Below, one piece after another: positions 18,111 through 27,184 of a DNA stretch of 46,494 nucleotides. Position 1 is the first letter of the stretch, and each line of letters begins with the position of its first letter. The notes below the pieces were generated by a model. That model was not told where the DNA came from. It searched no databases and worked only from the letters and a program-made list of their open reading frames with translations. The stretch is from positions 1-46,494 of the forward strand of contig NZ_JAAALA010000035.1 in the NCBI RefSeq assembly GCF_009905535.1, in the 5' to 3' direction. Position numbers and translations under genes: made by a program. This stretch comes from Caulobacter sp. SLTY. Its GTDB lineage: Bacteria; Pseudomonadota; Alphaproteobacteria; Caulobacterales; Caulobacteraceae.

Positions 18111-18290
18111 GTGGCCAGTCCGGGTAAGCGCGCTTTCCTGCTGAGGGTGAAGCCCGAGGTGCTCGACGCGGTCGAGCGCCTCGCGGCCGACGAGCTGCGC
18201 AGCGTTAATGCTCAGCTAGAGGTGCTGGTGCGCGAGGGGTTGGCGAAGCGGGGGCGGCTGAAGAAGGGTGAGGGGGAGGGGAAGGCGTAG
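18111..18290 (+). CDS. Ribbon-helix-helix (Arc-type) DNA-binding protein
   Basis: The 59-residue protein starts at GTG 18111, three bases after the SPFH stop. It shows the Arc/MetJ pattern: a basic beta strand (KRAFLLRVKPEVL), helix A (LDAVERLAADELRS), a turn with the conserved Asn (VNAQLEVLVREGL), and a short basic tail. Such dimers bind short palindromes through the paired beta strand. Because it is coupled to the SPFH gene and the operon promoter carries a 16-bp palindrome, it is probably the repressor of the module. Similar proteins are often labelled HicB or antitoxin, but no toxin gene is present here. Confidence 0.78.
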   Translation: MASPGKRAFLLRVKPEVLDAVERLAADELRSVNAQLEVLVREGLAKRGRLKKGEGEGKA

Positions 18291-18313
18291 GGCTCTCCGC
18301 TCCCACCCCCGCA

Positions 18314-18452
18314 CCGTCATGCCAAGACTCGTTCTTGGCATCCACAGTTCGGCCGCCGCGAACCAACACCCTGGAGGCGCGGCCGCGCCTCCACCCTACG
18401 GGTCGTCGACACAGCCAACGTGGACCCCAAGAACGAGTCATGGGGTGACGGG
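18314..18452. repeat. Imperfect inverted repeat with internal GC hairpin
   Basis: The arm core GACTCGTTCTTGG (18326-18338) pairs perfectly with CCAAGAACGAGTC (18427-18439), and the flanks pair imperfectly (CGTCAtGCC with GGgGTGACG). An internal hairpin TGGAGGCGC/GCGCCTCCA (18372-18393) also occurs, nearly unchanged, inside the repeat at 37759-37895. Confidence 0.75.
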
Positions 18453-18481
18453 CGTTCTCGGTGTGCGGGTAAGGGGGAAAG

Positions 18482-18558
<77 letters not shown>

Positions 18559-18643
18559 GTTTCGCTGCGACAGCGGCGCGAGGCGTGCGGAATAGGGGGA
18601 TGCCCCGGTCCTGTCAAGCGCGGCAATTCGCTTTATCCACGCC

Positions 18644-20188
18644 TTACGGCGCGACTGGCGCTGGGGCCGAATAATGGAATGGCGCGCCCGGTCCCGTCGG
18701 CCATTCCATCAGCGCCCAGAAGCCCGTCACACCGAGCGCCAGGCCCATGAAGGCGAAGCTGTAGGGCAGGACCGAACTCATGAGGCCTCCGACCCCGAGC
18801 CCCGGCTTCCATCGCTGGCAGAAGGCCAGGACCAGGGGGAAATAGGGCATCAGGGGGCTGGACATGTTCACCGTCGAATCGCCCATCCGATAGGCGGCGG
18901 TGGTCATTTCCGGCGAAACGCCCAGCTGCATGAACATAGGCACCAGCACCGGCGCCAGGGCGGCCCACTTGGCCGAGGCCGAGCCGATGAACAGGTCTAG
19001 CACGGCGGTCAGCACCACCACGCCAAGGAGCAGCACCACCATCGGCACGCCGGTGGAGTGCAGGAACTCCGCCCCGTTGATCGCCAGGATGGCCCCCAGG
19101 TTCGACCAGTTGAACATGGCGATGAAGTGGGCGGCGGCGAAGGCCAGCACGATGTATGGGGCCATGGCCTGCATGGACTCGCCGGCCAGCCGGACCACAT
19201 CCCGGTGGCTCTTGATCACCCCGTTGGAAATCCCGAACGCCACCCCGGCGACCAGAAACAGCACGAAGAAGCCGGCGATCAGCGAGCGGAAGAAGGGGGT
19301 CCACTGAGTCAGGTCGGCGGCTGCGGTATCGCGCAGCGGCGCCCCCGGCGACAGCGCCATCCAGGCCCAGAGGGCAAACACCGCCAGCACCGACAGCCCG
19401 GCGCGCCAGAGGCCGCGCCGCTCGTCGTCGGACAGCGGCAGGTCCGAGGGGCGGTGGTCTTCCGGCGGCGTCCAGGGGCCCAGGCGGGGCTCGACGATGG
19501 CCTCGGTCACCCACCAGCCGACCGGCACGAAGATCAGGGCGGCGAAGGCCGTGAACCACCAGTTGCCGACCAGGTTCACCTTCCAGTCGGGATTGAGGAT
19601 GTGCACCGCCGGCTCGGTGAAGCCCAGGATCAGGGCGTCGAACTGGCTGGGCGTCGGATTGCCGGCGAAGGCGCCGACGCAGCTGGCGAAGGCGCAGGCG
19701 ATGCCGGCCACCGGATGCCGGCCCGCGGCGGCGAAGGCCGCGCCGGCCAGCGGGATCAGCACGATGAAGCCGCTGTCGGCCGCATGGTTGGCGAACAGGC
19801 CGAGGATGATGATCACCGGCGCCAGCAGCCGCTTGGGCGTGCGGCGGACGAGGCCCCGCACCGCCGCTGACAGCAGGCCGACCCGCTCGGCCACCCCGGC
19901 CCCCAGCATGACCAACAGCACATAGCCCAGCGGCGCGAACCCGGTCAGGGTCTTGGGCATCTCGACCAGCAGCTTCTGGACATTGGCCGGGTCGAGCAGG
20001 CTTTCGGCGACCAGGGTCTCCCCGGTGCCCGGATTGACCACCTGCACCCCCAGGGCCGCGCAGACGGCGCTGGCCGCCACCAGCGCCAGGACCAGCCAGA
20101 CGAAGATGAACACCGGGTCGGGCAGTTTGTCGCCCAGGCGTTCGACGCCGTCGAGGAATCGCATGGCCAGGGGGCGTTTTGTGGTCAT
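18644..20188 (-). CDS. AbgT-family transporter (p-aminobenzoyl-glutamate type)
   Basis: The 514-residue inner-membrane protein has a dozen or so hydrophobic helices. Its family hallmarks include ERLGDKLPDPVFIFVWLVL at the start, GLFANHAADSGFIVLIPLAG and GNPTPSQFDALILGFTEPAV in the first half, and STVNMSSPLMPYFPLVLAF near the end. Family members transport p-aminobenzoyl-glutamate, a folate breakdown product, and some export sulfonamides. ATG 20188 (MTTKRPLAMRF) matches the usual N-terminus; an in-frame start at 20224 would add residues rich in Arg/Ala. No strong ribosome site is seen at either. It is divergent from nuoA and not part of an operon. Confidence 0.88.
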   Translation of the reverse strand: MTTKRPLAMRFLDGVERLGDKLPDPVFIFVWLVLALVAASAVCAALGVQVVNPGTGETLVAESLLDPANVQKLLVEMPKTLTGFAPLGYVLLVMLGAGVAERVGLLSAAVRGLVRRTPKRLLAPVIIILGLFANHAADSGFIVLIPLAGAAFAAAGRHPVAGIACAFASCVGAFAGNPTPSQFDALILGFTEPAVHILNPDWKVNLVGNWWFTAFAALIFVPVGWWVTEAIVEPRLGPWTPPEDHRPSDLPLSDDERRGLWRAGLSVLAVFALWAWMALSPGAPLRDTAAADLTQWTPFFRSLIAGFFVLFLVAGVAFGISNGVIKSHRDVVRLAGESMQAMAPYIVLAFAAAHFIAMFNWSNLGAILAINGAEFLHSTGVPMVVLLLGVVVLTAVLDLFIGSASAKWAALAPVLVPMFMQLGVSPEMTTAAYRMGDSTVNMSSPLMPYFPLVLAFCQRWKPGLGVGGLMSSVLPYSFAFMGLALGVTGFWALMEWPTGPGAPFHYSAPAPVAP

Positions 20189-20284
20189 GGCGGCGATAAC
20201 CGCACGGCGGGAAGGGCAGGGCAAGCGGGTGGGGCCGCCGGCCGCCGCGAAGACGCCTCACCGCCCTTGATCGTGCAGGTTAAA

Positions 20285-20343
20285 TGCGAACCCCTCGCAA
20301 CAGCTTCAGACCCTTTGAACCCCCGTCATCGTTGGTCTACAAC
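20285..20343 (+). promoter_or_regulatory. nuoA promoter with inverted-repeat operator
   Basis: TGCGA (20285-20289), N5, TCGCAA (20295-20300) form an inverted repeat, followed 14 bases later by TTGAAC (20315-20320) and, after a 17-base spacer, TACAAC (20338-20343). Initiation near 20350 leaves a 20-base leader to nuoA. The repeat and its exact distance to TTGAACC recur before nuoG (27186-27222). The TGCGA-N5-TCGCA form resembles alphaproteobacterial Fur-type sites, but the binder is an inference. Confidence 0.6.
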
Positions 20344-20369
20344 GCGCGCGACTCCTGCCCGGGAAACCC

Positions 20370-20747
20370 ATGAACGCCTTCCTTCTCGAGTACCTCCCCA
20401 TCCTGATCTTCATCGGGCTCGCGGCGGTGATCGGCCTCGTCTTCATCTTCGGCGCCGCCATCCTGGCGCCGAGCGCGCCGGACCCGGAAAAGGTCTCGGC
20501 CTATGAGTGCGGGTTCAATGCCTTCGACGACGCGCGGATGAAGTTCGACGTGCGGTTCTACCTGGTGTCGATCCTGTTCATCATCTTCGACCTGGAAGTG
20601 GCCTTCCTGTTCCCCTGGGCGGTCAGCCTGATGAACCTGCCGCAGGAGCAGTCCGTGTTCGCCTTCTGGTCGATGATGATCTTCCTGGGCGTGCTGACCG
20701 TCGGCTTCATCTACGAATGGAAGAAGGGCGCCCTGGAATGGGAGTAA
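20370..20747 (+). CDS. nuoA: NADH-quinone oxidoreductase subunit A
   Basis: The 125-residue membrane subunit has three helices and sits at the junction of the peripheral and membrane arms of complex I. The conserved loop [32 protein letters not shown] (about 46-77) includes the acidic residues lining the quinone cavity entrance. It opens the nuo locus behind its own promoter and overlaps the nuoB start by ten bases. Confidence 0.96.
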   Translation: MNAFLLEYLPILIFIGLAAVIGLVFIFGAAILAPSAPDPEKVSAYECGFNAFDDARMKFDVRFYLVSILFIIFDLEVAFLFPWAVSLMNLPQEQSVFAFWSMMIFLGVLTVGFIYEWKKGALEWE

Positions 20748-21310
20748 TCGTTCCCGCCGGCCCGTCGGCCCTCACTGCCGGACGCACCAGCGTCGAAGGC
20801 TATGACCCCAAGGTCCACGACCCCTATTTCGACCTTGTCTCCGACCGGTTGGCTGACAAGGGCTATGTGGTCGCCGCCGCCGACGACCTGATCACCTGGG
20901 CCCGCACCGGCAGCCTGATGTGGATGACGTTCGGGCTCGCTTGCTGCGCCGTCGAGATGATGCACTCGGCCATGCCGCGCTACGACCTGGAACGCTACGG
21001 CTTCGCCCCCCGCGCCAGCCCGCGCCAGTCGGACGTGATGATCGTCGCCGGCACCCTGACCAACAAGATGGCCCCGGCCCTGCGCAAGGTCTACGACCAG
21101 ATGCCGGAGCCCCGCTACGTCATCTCCATGGGCAGCTGCGCCAACGGCGGCGGCTACTACTATTACAGCTACAGCGTGGTGCGCGGTTGTGACCGCGTGG
21201 TGCCGGTCGACATCTATGTGCCGGGCTGCCCGCCGACCGCCGAAGCCCTGGTCTACGGGGTGCTGCAGCTGCAGAAGAAGATCCGCCGGACGGGGACCAT
21301 CGAGCGATGA
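20738..21310 (+). CDS. nuoB: NADH-quinone oxidoreductase subunit B
   Basis: The 190-residue peripheral subunit holds the terminal iron-sulfur cluster N2, which reduces quinone. Its four ligands are visible: the tandem Cys69-Cys70 ([10 protein letters not shown]), Cys134 (GSCANGGG) and Cys164 (PGCPPTAEA). ATG 20738 lies within the end of nuoA, and the stop overlaps the nuoC start. Confidence 0.97.
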   Translation: MGVIVPAGPSALTAGRTSVEGYDPKVHDPYFDLVSDRLADKGYVVAAADDLITWARTGSLMWMTFGLACCAVEMMHSAMPRYDLERYGFAPRASPRQSDVMIVAGTLTNKMAPALRKVYDQMPEPRYVISMGSCANGGGYYYYSYSVVRGCDRVVPVDIYVPGCPPTAEALVYGVLQLQKKIRRTGTIER

Positions 21311-21930
21311 GCCTGACCCATGCTGAACTGGACGCGGGCCTTGAAGCCCTCGGCCAACAGATCGTCGCCAACAGCGCCGGCGGCGTGGTGGCCTATAAGG
21401 TTGAGTTTGGCGAACTGACCGTCACGGCCCAGGCCGGGCGGATCGTCGAGGTGCTGACTCAGCTGCGCGACGGCGCCGACACCCGCTTCCACCAGCTGAT
21501 CGACCTCTGCGGCGTCGACTATCCCGAGCGGACCCAGCGGTTCGAGGTGGTCTACCACCTGCTGTCGATGGTGAAGAACCACCGCATCCGGGTGAAGATC
21601 TCCACCGACGAGGATACGGCGGTCCCCAGCATCGCCAGCGTCTACCCGGTGGCCGACTGGTTCGAGCGCGAGGCGTTCGACATGTACGGCATCTTCTTCG
21701 AGAACCATCCGGACCTGCGTCGCATCCTGACCGACTACGGCTTCCACGGGCATCCGCTGCGCAAGGACTTCCCGATGACCGGCTATGTCGAGGTTCGTTA
21801 TGACGACGAACTGAAGCGGGTGGTCTACGAACCCGTGAAGATCGCCGAGTTCCGCAACTTCGATTTCCTCAGCCCCTGGGAAGGCGCCCAGTACGCCCTG
21901 CCCGGCGACGAGAAGGCGGAGAGCAAGTAA
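21307..21930 (+). CDS. nuoC: NADH-quinone oxidoreductase subunit C
   Basis: The 207-residue 30-kDa subunit of the hydrophilic arm packs against NuoD near the quinone site. The family signature is seen in [30 protein letters not shown], followed by GHPLRKDFP. It is separate from nuoD, as in other alphaproteobacteria and unlike the E. coli fusion, and is joined to its neighbours by a four-base and a one-base overlap. Confidence 0.97.
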   Translation: MSLTHAELDAGLEALGQQIVANSAGGVVAYKVEFGELTVTAQAGRIVEVLTQLRDGADTRFHQLIDLCGVDYPERTQRFEVVYHLLSMVKNHRIRVKISTDEDTAVPSIASVYPVADWFEREAFDMYGIFFENHPDLRRILTDYGFHGHPLRKDFPMTGYVEVRYDDELKRVVYEPVKIAEFRNFDFLSPWEGAQYALPGDEKAESK

Positions 21931-23144
21931 TGGCCGACGACGCCTCGATCATCCCCGCCATCCCGGAAACCCCGGTCCGCAAGTTCAACATCAACTTCGG
22001 GCCCCAGCATCCGGCCGCGCACGGCGTGCTGCGCCTGGTGCTCGAGCTCGACGGCGAGATCGTCGAGCGGGTCGATCCGCACATTGGCCTGCTGCACCGC
22101 GGCACCGAGAAGCTGATGGAGGCCCGCACCTACCTCCAGAACGTGCCCTACTTCGACCGCCTCGACTACGTGGCGCCGATGAACCAGGAGCACGCCTTCT
22201 GCCTGGCCATCGAGAAGCTGCTGGGCGTCGAGGTGCCGATCCGGGGCAGCATCATCCGGGTGCTCTACTCGGAAATCGGCCGGATCCTGAACCATCTGCT
22301 GAACGTCACGACCCAGGCGATGGACGTCGGCGCCCTGACCCCGCCGCTGTGGGGCTTCGAGGAGCGCGAGAAGCTGATGATCTTCTACGAGCGCGCCTGC
22401 GGCGCTCGTCTGCACAGCAACTACTTCCGTCCCGGCGGCGTCCACCAGGACCTGCCCGACCAGCTGGTCGAAGACATCGACAGCTGGGCGAAAGCGTTCC
22501 CGAAGATCTGCGACGACATCGAGGGCCTGATCACCGAGAACCGCATCTTCAAGCAGCGCAACGTCGACATCGGCGTGGTCAGCAAGGAAGAGGCGCTGGC
22601 CTGGGGCTTCTCCGGCGTGATGGTGCGCGGTTCGGGCATCGCCTGGGATCTGCGCCGCAACCAGCCCTACGAGTGCTACAACGACTTCGACTTCCAGATC
22701 CCGCTGGGCAAGAACGGCGACTGCTACGATCGCTACCTCTGCCGGATGCAGGAGATGCGCGAGTCGACCAAGATCATCCGCCAGGCTTGCGAAAAGCTGC
22801 GCACCGTCCGTGGCCCGGTGATGACCGAGGACAACAAGATCACCCCGCCGCGCCGCGCCGAGATGAAGCGGTCGATGGAAGCCCTGATCCACCACTTCAA
22901 GCTCTACACCGAAGGCTTCCGCACCCCGGAAGGCGAGGTCTACGCCTGTGTGGAGGCTCCGAAGGGCGAGTTCGGGGTGTTCCTGGTTTCCGACGGCACC
23001 AACAAGCCGTACCGCTGCAAGATCCGCGCGCCAGGCTTCCCGCACCTGGCGGCCATGGACTGGATGAACCGCGGCCACATGCTGGCCGATGTTTCCGCTA
23101 TCCTCGGCAGCCTGGACATCGTGTTCGGGGAGATCGACCGATGA
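21930..23144 (+). CDS. nuoD: NADH-quinone oxidoreductase subunit D
   Basis: The 404-residue 49-kDa subunit forms the quinone-binding pocket with NuoB. The quinone-site His loop appears as [14 protein letters not shown] near residue 21, with [15 protein letters not shown]-like [12 protein letters not shown], and the C-terminal DIVFGEIDR end of the family. The start shares an A with the nuoC stop. The stop overlaps a 39-residue frame. Confidence 0.97.
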   Translation: MADDASIIPAIPETPVRKFNINFGPQHPAAHGVLRLVLELDGEIVERVDPHIGLLHRGTEKLMEARTYLQNVPYFDRLDYVAPMNQEHAFCLAIEKLLGVEVPIRGSIIRVLYSEIGRILNHLLNVTTQAMDVGALTPPLWGFEEREKLMIFYERACGARLHSNYFRPGGVHQDLPDQLVEDIDSWAKAFPKICDDIEGLITENRIFKQRNVDIGVVSKEEALAWGFSGVMVRGSGIAWDLRRNQPYECYNDFDFQIPLGKNGDCYDRYLCRMQEMRESTKIIRQACEKLRTVRGPVMTEDNKITPPRRAEMKRSMEALIHHFKLYTEGFRTPEGEVYACVEAPKGEFGVFLVSDGTNKPYRCKIRAPGFPHLAAMDWMNRGHMLADVSAILGSLDIVFGEIDR

Positions 23145-23260
23145 TCATCGGCCTCACCGCCGCCGCGCTAGCAGCCCTCGCCGCGGCTATCGCCATCGCG
23201 CGGGCTCGCCAACAGCAGGCCAAGCCCGTGCCGGTGCGCGTCCGAAAGACCCGGCGATAG
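23141..23260 (+). CDS. Tiny membrane protein between nuoD and nuoE (39 residues)
   Basis: The frame starts by ATGA overlap with the nuoD stop and encodes one hydrophobic Ala-rich helix ([25 protein letters not shown]) followed by a strongly basic tail (VRVRKTRR). Positive residues after the helix predict a single-pass inner-membrane peptide with a cytoplasmic C-terminus. No family is recognised; the coupling to nuoD makes it a candidate accessory peptide of complex I. Confidence 0.55.
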   Translation: MIIGLTAAALAALAAAIAIARARQQQAKPVPVRVRKTRR

Positions 23261-23300
23261 CGGCGTGGCCGCCGCCTTGAATTCCTGAGAGCCCTGTCCG

Positions 23301-23981
23301 ATGTCCGTCCGCCGCCTCGCCAAAGACCAGCCCGAGAGCTTCGCCTTCAACGAGGCGTCGATGAAGGAGGTCGAATTCTGGCTCGCCAAATACCCGGCTG
23401 AGCGCAAGCAGTCCGGCTCGATCCCGCTGCTGTGGATCGCGCAGAAGCAGGAAGGCTGGGTGTCCGAGCCGGCGATCCGTGCGATCGCGGCGATGCTGGA
23501 GATGCCGGTGATCCGGGTGCTGGAGGTGGCGACCTTCTACACCATGTTCCAGTTGGAGCCGGTCGGTAAGGTGGCGTTCGTGCAGCTGTGCGGCACCACC
23601 CCCTGCATGCTGCGCGGCGCCAACGACCTGAAGGACGTGCTGAAGGCCAAGATCGGGCAGAAGAACCACGTCTCGGCCGACGGCAAGTTCAGCTGGGAAG
23701 AGGTCGAGTGCCTCGGCGCCTGCTGCAACGCCCCGATGGCTGCGATCAACGACTATTACTACGAGGACCTGACGCCGGAGAGCCTGGCCGCCATCCTCGA
23801 CGACTTCGCGGCCGGCAAGTCGCCCAAGCCCGGCTCGTACGACGGCCGCGTGGCCTCCGAGCCCAAGGGCGCCATCCACACCCTGACCGATCCCAAGCTC
23901 TACGACGGCAGCTACGCCAAGAAGATCAAGCTGCCCAACGCGCCGGAAAAGGCCAAGAAGGCCAAGGCGCCGGCCGTTTGA
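23301..23981 (+). CDS. nuoE: NADH-quinone oxidoreductase subunit E
   Basis: The 226-residue thioredoxin-fold subunit of the NADH module binds the [2Fe-2S] cluster N1a. Its ligands fit C-x4-C and C-x3-C: Cys97 and Cys102 (QLCGTTPCM), Cys137 and Cys141 (ECLGAC). The last 50 residues (KPGSYDGRVASEPKGAIHTLTD and a Lys-rich end) are an alphaproteobacterial extension beyond the E. coli length. Confidence 0.96.
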   Translation: MSVRRLAKDQPESFAFNEASMKEVEFWLAKYPAERKQSGSIPLLWIAQKQEGWVSEPAIRAIAAMLEMPVIRVLEVATFYTMFQLEPVGKVAFVQLCGTTPCMLRGANDLKDVLKAKIGQKNHVSADGKFSWEEVECLGACCNAPMAAINDYYYEDLTPESLAAILDDFAAGKSPKPGSYDGRVASEPKGAIHTLTDPKLYDGSYAKKIKLPNAPEKAKKAKAPAV

Positions 23982-23991
23982 TCGATCACCG

Positions 23992-24231
23992 ATGGCTGAG
24001 CAGCTCACCTTCCGCGAGTTGATCGCCCATCGGCCCCTGGTGTTCGCCTGGATCTGGGAGATGGTCTGCGTGGTCGGCGCTCTCGCGGTCATGCTGACCA
24101 CCGAGAACGCGCCGGTGTTCATTGGGCTGATCATCGCGGGCGGCTTGCCGTTCGCTGTGGTGTTGATCCGGTTCCTTCAGGCCCGCAAGCGCGGTGAGAT
24201 TGGCCCCCGGCCCAGGAGCATCGTTGAATGA
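23992..24231 (+). CDS. Two-helix membrane protein between nuoE and nuoF (79 residues)
   Basis: The protein has a soluble amphipathic start (AEQLTFRELIAHRPLVF), two membrane helices (about 18-36 and 42-62: WEMVCVVGALAVML, VFIGLIIAGGLPFAVVLIRFL) and a basic tail. It begins 11 bases after nuoE and overlaps the next gene by ATGA. No family is recognised. It shares a two-helix design with its neighbour, so the pair may act together in the membrane. Confidence 0.7.
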   Translation: MAEQLTFRELIAHRPLVFAWIWEMVCVVGALAVMLTTENAPVFIGLIIAGGLPFAVVLIRFLQARKRGEIGPRPRSIVE

Positions 24232-24494
24232 TCGACGACCTGGACGAGACCAATCGGCGGATCGCCTACATCGACCACCTGCGCGGCCTGCATCGCTTCG
24301 AGCGGCTGGTCGGGTTGGGGGTTATCCTGGTCGGCGTCGCGCTGGTTGTGGCCTCGACCTATATCTCCGTGCCGCACATCCTGGTCCTGACGGGCTATGC
24401 CCTGCTCGCGGCGGGGTGGGTGGCTTTCATCTACGTGGTCTGGAAGCGCACTGCCTGGCGCAAGGCCAACCCGTTCGAAACCTGGAAACCGTAA
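24228..24494 (+). CDS. Two-helix membrane protein between nuoE and nuoF (88 residues)
   Basis: A charged 25-residue start (IDDLDETNRRIAYIDHLRGLHRFE) precedes two helices (LVGLGVILVGVALVVASTYI and HILVLTGYALLAAGWVAFIYVVW) and a basic end (KRTAWRKANPFETWKP). It is coupled to the previous gene by a four-base overlap, and nuoF follows after 74 bases. No family is recognised; position suggests a complex I accessory or assembly role. Confidence 0.7.
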   Translation: MIDDLDETNRRIAYIDHLRGLHRFERLVGLGVILVGVALVVASTYISVPHILVLTGYALLAAGWVAFIYVVWKRTAWRKANPFETWKP

Positions 24495-24568
24495 GGGGCG
24501 ACCGCTTCCCTTACGGGCGATAGCTGTTAAGGCGGGGAGCGCCCCGCGAGAAAGAGACTGGACTAGCG

Positions 24569-25888
24569 ATGGTCGGCATCCTCGAAGACAAGGACCGGAT
24601 CTTCACCAACCTCTATGGCCTCCACGACTGGGGTCTGGAAGGGGCGAAGAAGCGTGGCTGCTGGAACGCCACCAAGGACATGCTGGACGCCGGTCCCGAC
24701 TGGATCATCGACAACGTCAAGAAGAGCGGCCTGCGCGGCCGGGGCGGCGCCGGGTTCAGCTCGGGCCTGAAGTGGTCCTTCATGCCCAAGGAGGTCAAGG
24801 AAGGCCGTCCGCACTACCTGGTCGTCAACGCCGACGAGAGCGAGCCGGGCACCTGCAAGGACCGGGAGATCATGCGCCATGATCCCCACCTGCTGATCGA
24901 GGGCTGCCTGATCGCCAGCCGCGCGATGCAGGCCCACGCCTGCTACATCTACATCCGCGGCGAATACGTCCGCGAGCGCGAGGTCATGGAAGCCGCCATC
25001 AAGCAGGCCTACGAGGCAAAGCTGATCGGCAAGGACAACGTCCACGGCTGGGACTTCGACCTCTATATGCACCATGGGGGTGGGGCCTACATCTGCGGGG
25101 AAGAGACCGCGCTGCTGGAATCGCTGGAAGGCAAGAAGGGCCAGCCGCGCCTCAAGCCTCCGTTCCCGGCCGGCGCCGGCCTCTACGGCTGCCCGACCAC
25201 GGTCAACAACGTCGAATCGATTGCCGTGGTGGGGACCATCCTGCGCCGGGGCGCTGAGTGGTTCGCCGGCTTCGGCCGCCCGAACAACACCGGCACCAAG
25301 CTGTTCTGCGTCTCGGGCCATGTGAACCTGCCCTGCAACGTCGAAGAGGCGATGAGCATCAAGTTCCGCCAGCTGATCGAGGATCACTGCGGCGGGATCC
25401 GGGGCGGCTGGAGCAATCTGAAGGCGGTCATCCCGGGCGGCAGCTCGGTGCCGATGATCCCGGCCGAGCAGTGCGAAGACCTGTTCATGGACTTCGACGC
25501 CCTGCGCGACCTCAAGTCGGGCCTGGGCACGGCGGCGGTGATCGTCATGGACAAGGACACCGACCTGGTCCGCGCCATCGCCCGCCTCAGCTACTTCTAC
25601 AAGCATGAGAGCTGCGGCCAGTGCACCCCGTGCCGCGAAGGCACCGGCTGGATGTGGCGGGTGATGGAGCGCATGGCGACCGGCGAGGCCGAGATGCGCG
25701 AGATCGACATGCTGCTCGACGTGACGACGCAGGTCGAAGGCCACACCATCTGCGCCCTGGGAGACGCGGCCGCCTGGCCGATCCAGGGCCTGTTCCGCCA
25801 CTTCCGCCATGAGGTGGAGGATCGCATCACCAGCTACCGCGCCGGCCGTCCGCACGTTCAGGGCGCAACCCTGGTCGCGGCGGAGTAG
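24569..25888 (+). CDS. nuoF: NADH-quinone oxidoreductase subunit F
   Basis: The 439-residue subunit binds NADH, FMN and cluster N3 and is where electrons enter complex I. The Gly-rich nucleotide loop [13 protein letters not shown] starts near residue 57. The N3 [4Fe-4S] ligands are Cys349, Cys352 and Cys355 ([14 protein letters not shown]) and Cys395 (TICALGDAA). A reading frame continues in phase after its TAG. Confidence 0.97.
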   Translation: MVGILEDKDRIFTNLYGLHDWGLEGAKKRGCWNATKDMLDAGPDWIIDNVKKSGLRGRGGAGFSSGLKWSFMPKEVKEGRPHYLVVNADESEPGTCKDREIMRHDPHLLIEGCLIASRAMQAHACYIYIRGEYVREREVMEAAIKQAYEAKLIGKDNVHGWDFDLYMHHGGGAYICGEETALLESLEGKKGQPRLKPPFPAGAGLYGCPTTVNNVESIAVVGTILRRGAEWFAGFGRPNNTGTKLFCVSGHVNLPCNVEEAMSIKFRQLIEDHCGGIRGGWSNLKAVIPGGSSVPMIPAEQCEDLFMDFDALRDLKSGLGTAAVIVMDKDTDLVRAIARLSYFYKHESCGQCTPCREGTGWMWRVMERMATGEAEMREIDMLLDVTTQVEGHTICALGDAAAWPIQGLFRHFRHEVEDRITSYRAGRPHVQGATLVAAE

Positions 25889-25978
25889 GGCGCCCTGACG
25901 CCGCAGGAAGAGCTGGCGGCCTGGGGTTACTGGCTTGGCCAGTCGCTGATCTCGACGCTTCCCCTGCTGGCTTTTTCG

Positions 25979-26215
25979 GTGATCCTGCATCGGGCGGGCC
26001 GACGCGGCATCTGGCCGACCTTTCCCTGGGTCCTGGCTATCGTATGCGGTCCGATCTACGGCGTGCTCAGCCTGCTCATCGCCCATAAGGGCTATCTGCC
26101 CGGCGATATCCCGCTCGGCCTGCTCGCCAGCTGGGCCAGCGGCGCCTACATCTCGCTCTGCCTGTCAGTGGTGATCTTTGCAATCATCGGTATCGCGCAG
26201 AAGCCCGAGGCCTAG
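25979..26215 (+). CDS. Small membrane protein after nuoF (at least 78 residues)
   Basis: From GTG 25979 the product has two to three hydrophobic segments (WVLAIVCGPIYGVLSLLI, LLASWASGAYISLCLSVVIFAIIGI). The same frame is open back to the nuoF stop and reads TPQEELAAWGYWLGQSLISTLPLLAFS, which looks like a true N-terminus with another helix. Translation may therefore start at CTG 25895, nine bases after a GGAG. I do not recognise a family. Confidence 0.6.
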   Translation: MILHRAGRRGIWPTFPWVLAIVCGPIYGVLSLLIAHKGYLPGDIPLGLLASWASGAYISLCLSVVIFAIIGIAQKPEA

Positions 26216-26331
26216 AGGCGTTTGGGCCTGCGACGTTCAACCGGCTCCTCAATTCTTGATTGCGGTTCTGGGGACGGGCCGCAACTATGCCCGCCGGGCG
26301 CGCCGCTACGGCGCGAATTGAGGGGCACGCT

Positions 26332-26787
26332 ATGCGCGGCAAGGTTCTCAGCTACAACGACCTCGAAGGCACGGGCTTGATCGGCGGGGACGATGGGCAG
26401 CGCTATGCGTTCACGCGCGGGGACCTGGGCAATGGCGTGCGCAGCGTGATTCCCGGAACCGAGGTCGATTTCGAGATCGTCGAGGGCGCGGCGCGGAATG
26501 TCTATGTGACGACCCCGGCCTACAGCGGCCTGGGCGGCGACAAGAACAAGATCGTCGCTGCCTTGCTGGCCTTCGTCCTGGGCTGGCTGGGCATCCACAA
26601 GTTCTATCTGGGCAAGACCACCGCCGGGATCATCATGCTCCTTTGCGGCACGATCGGCTGGGTTCTGCTGTTCATCCCGCCGATGGTGGTCGGGCTGATC
26701 TCGTTCATCGAGTTCATCATCTATCTGGTGAAGTCGGATCAGCAGTTCCACGAGGATTACGTGGTCGGCGACAAGAGCTGGTTCTAG
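26332..26787 (+). CDS. Cold-shock-like domain fused to a TM2 membrane domain
   Basis: The 151-residue protein begins with a region like a cold-shock beta-barrel (KVLSYNDLEGTGLIGGDDGQRYAFTRGDL, then PGTEVDFEIVEGAARNVYV, about 3-65). The nucleic-acid motifs RNP1 and RNP2 are degenerate (EGTGLI, YAFTR). A TM2 domain follows (about 80-140: KIVAALLAFVLGWLGIHKFYLGK, then GIIMLLCGTIGWVLLFIPPMV), two helices with the typical GxHxFYLG turn. GAGGGG precedes the ATG. Whether the N-terminal barrel binds RNA, DNA or nothing is unclear from the altered motifs. It lies between nuoF and nuoG on the same strand. Confidence 0.8.
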   Translation: MRGKVLSYNDLEGTGLIGGDDGQRYAFTRGDLGNGVRSVIPGTEVDFEIVEGAARNVYVTTPAYSGLGGDKNKIVAALLAFVLGWLGIHKFYLGKTTAGIIMLLCGTIGWVLLFIPPMVVGLISFIEFIIYLVKSDQQFHEDYVVGDKSWF

Positions 26788-26807
26788 TGCGCGGGCGGTA
26801 AAGGCCA

Positions 26808-27146
26808 ATGGGCGCGCTGCTGGGTCTTCTGGTTTTTGTCATGGTCTCCCTCGCTCCAATGATCGCCGCGACTTTTGTCGCTGTCCGTCTGGGGCGGCGC
26901 GGTCTGTGGCTAGCGCTACCTTGGGCGGGGCTGATAGCCCTTGGGCTACTACTCTCCGTCGGCATCTACGCCCTGGCCGAAGCCGGCAGGGTTACGACCT
27001 CCGATCCCAACGCTTTTCCCGCGGCCTACAGCGCTCTGGCCGGCGCCATGCTCATCTCGGGCTATCTCTGCACGCTGGTCTATCTGATCGCCCTGGCGAT
27101 CGCCGGGCCGGGTCGGTCGAGAACCGCGGCCGCCGACGTCTTCTGA
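26808..27146 (+). CDS. Three-helix membrane protein before nuoG, unknown
   Basis: The 112-residue product has three hydrophobic segments (about 3-25, 33-57 and 74-100: LLGLLVFVMVSLAPMIAATFVAV, LALPWAGLIALGLLLSVGIYAL, ALAGAMLISGYLCTLVYLIALAI) joined by short basic loops. It starts 20 bases after the TM2 gene and has a GGTAAAGG sequence upstream. No family is recognised. It ends about 40 bases before the operator of the nuoG promoter. Confidence 0.65.
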   Translation: MGALLGLLVFVMVSLAPMIAATFVAVRLGRRGLWLALPWAGLIALGLLLSVGIYALAEAGRVTTSDPNAFPAAYSALAGAMLISGYLCTLVYLIALAIAGPGRSRTAAADVF

Positions 27147-27184
27147 CCCGCTATGCCCTTTCGGCTCGGTGAAAGGGGGCGGAC

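Noticed and set aside
18111..18290. HicB-type antitoxin of a toxin-antitoxin pair
   Set aside because: No toxin-sized gene adjoins it; the partner is an SPFH membrane protein, so an operon repressor fits better.
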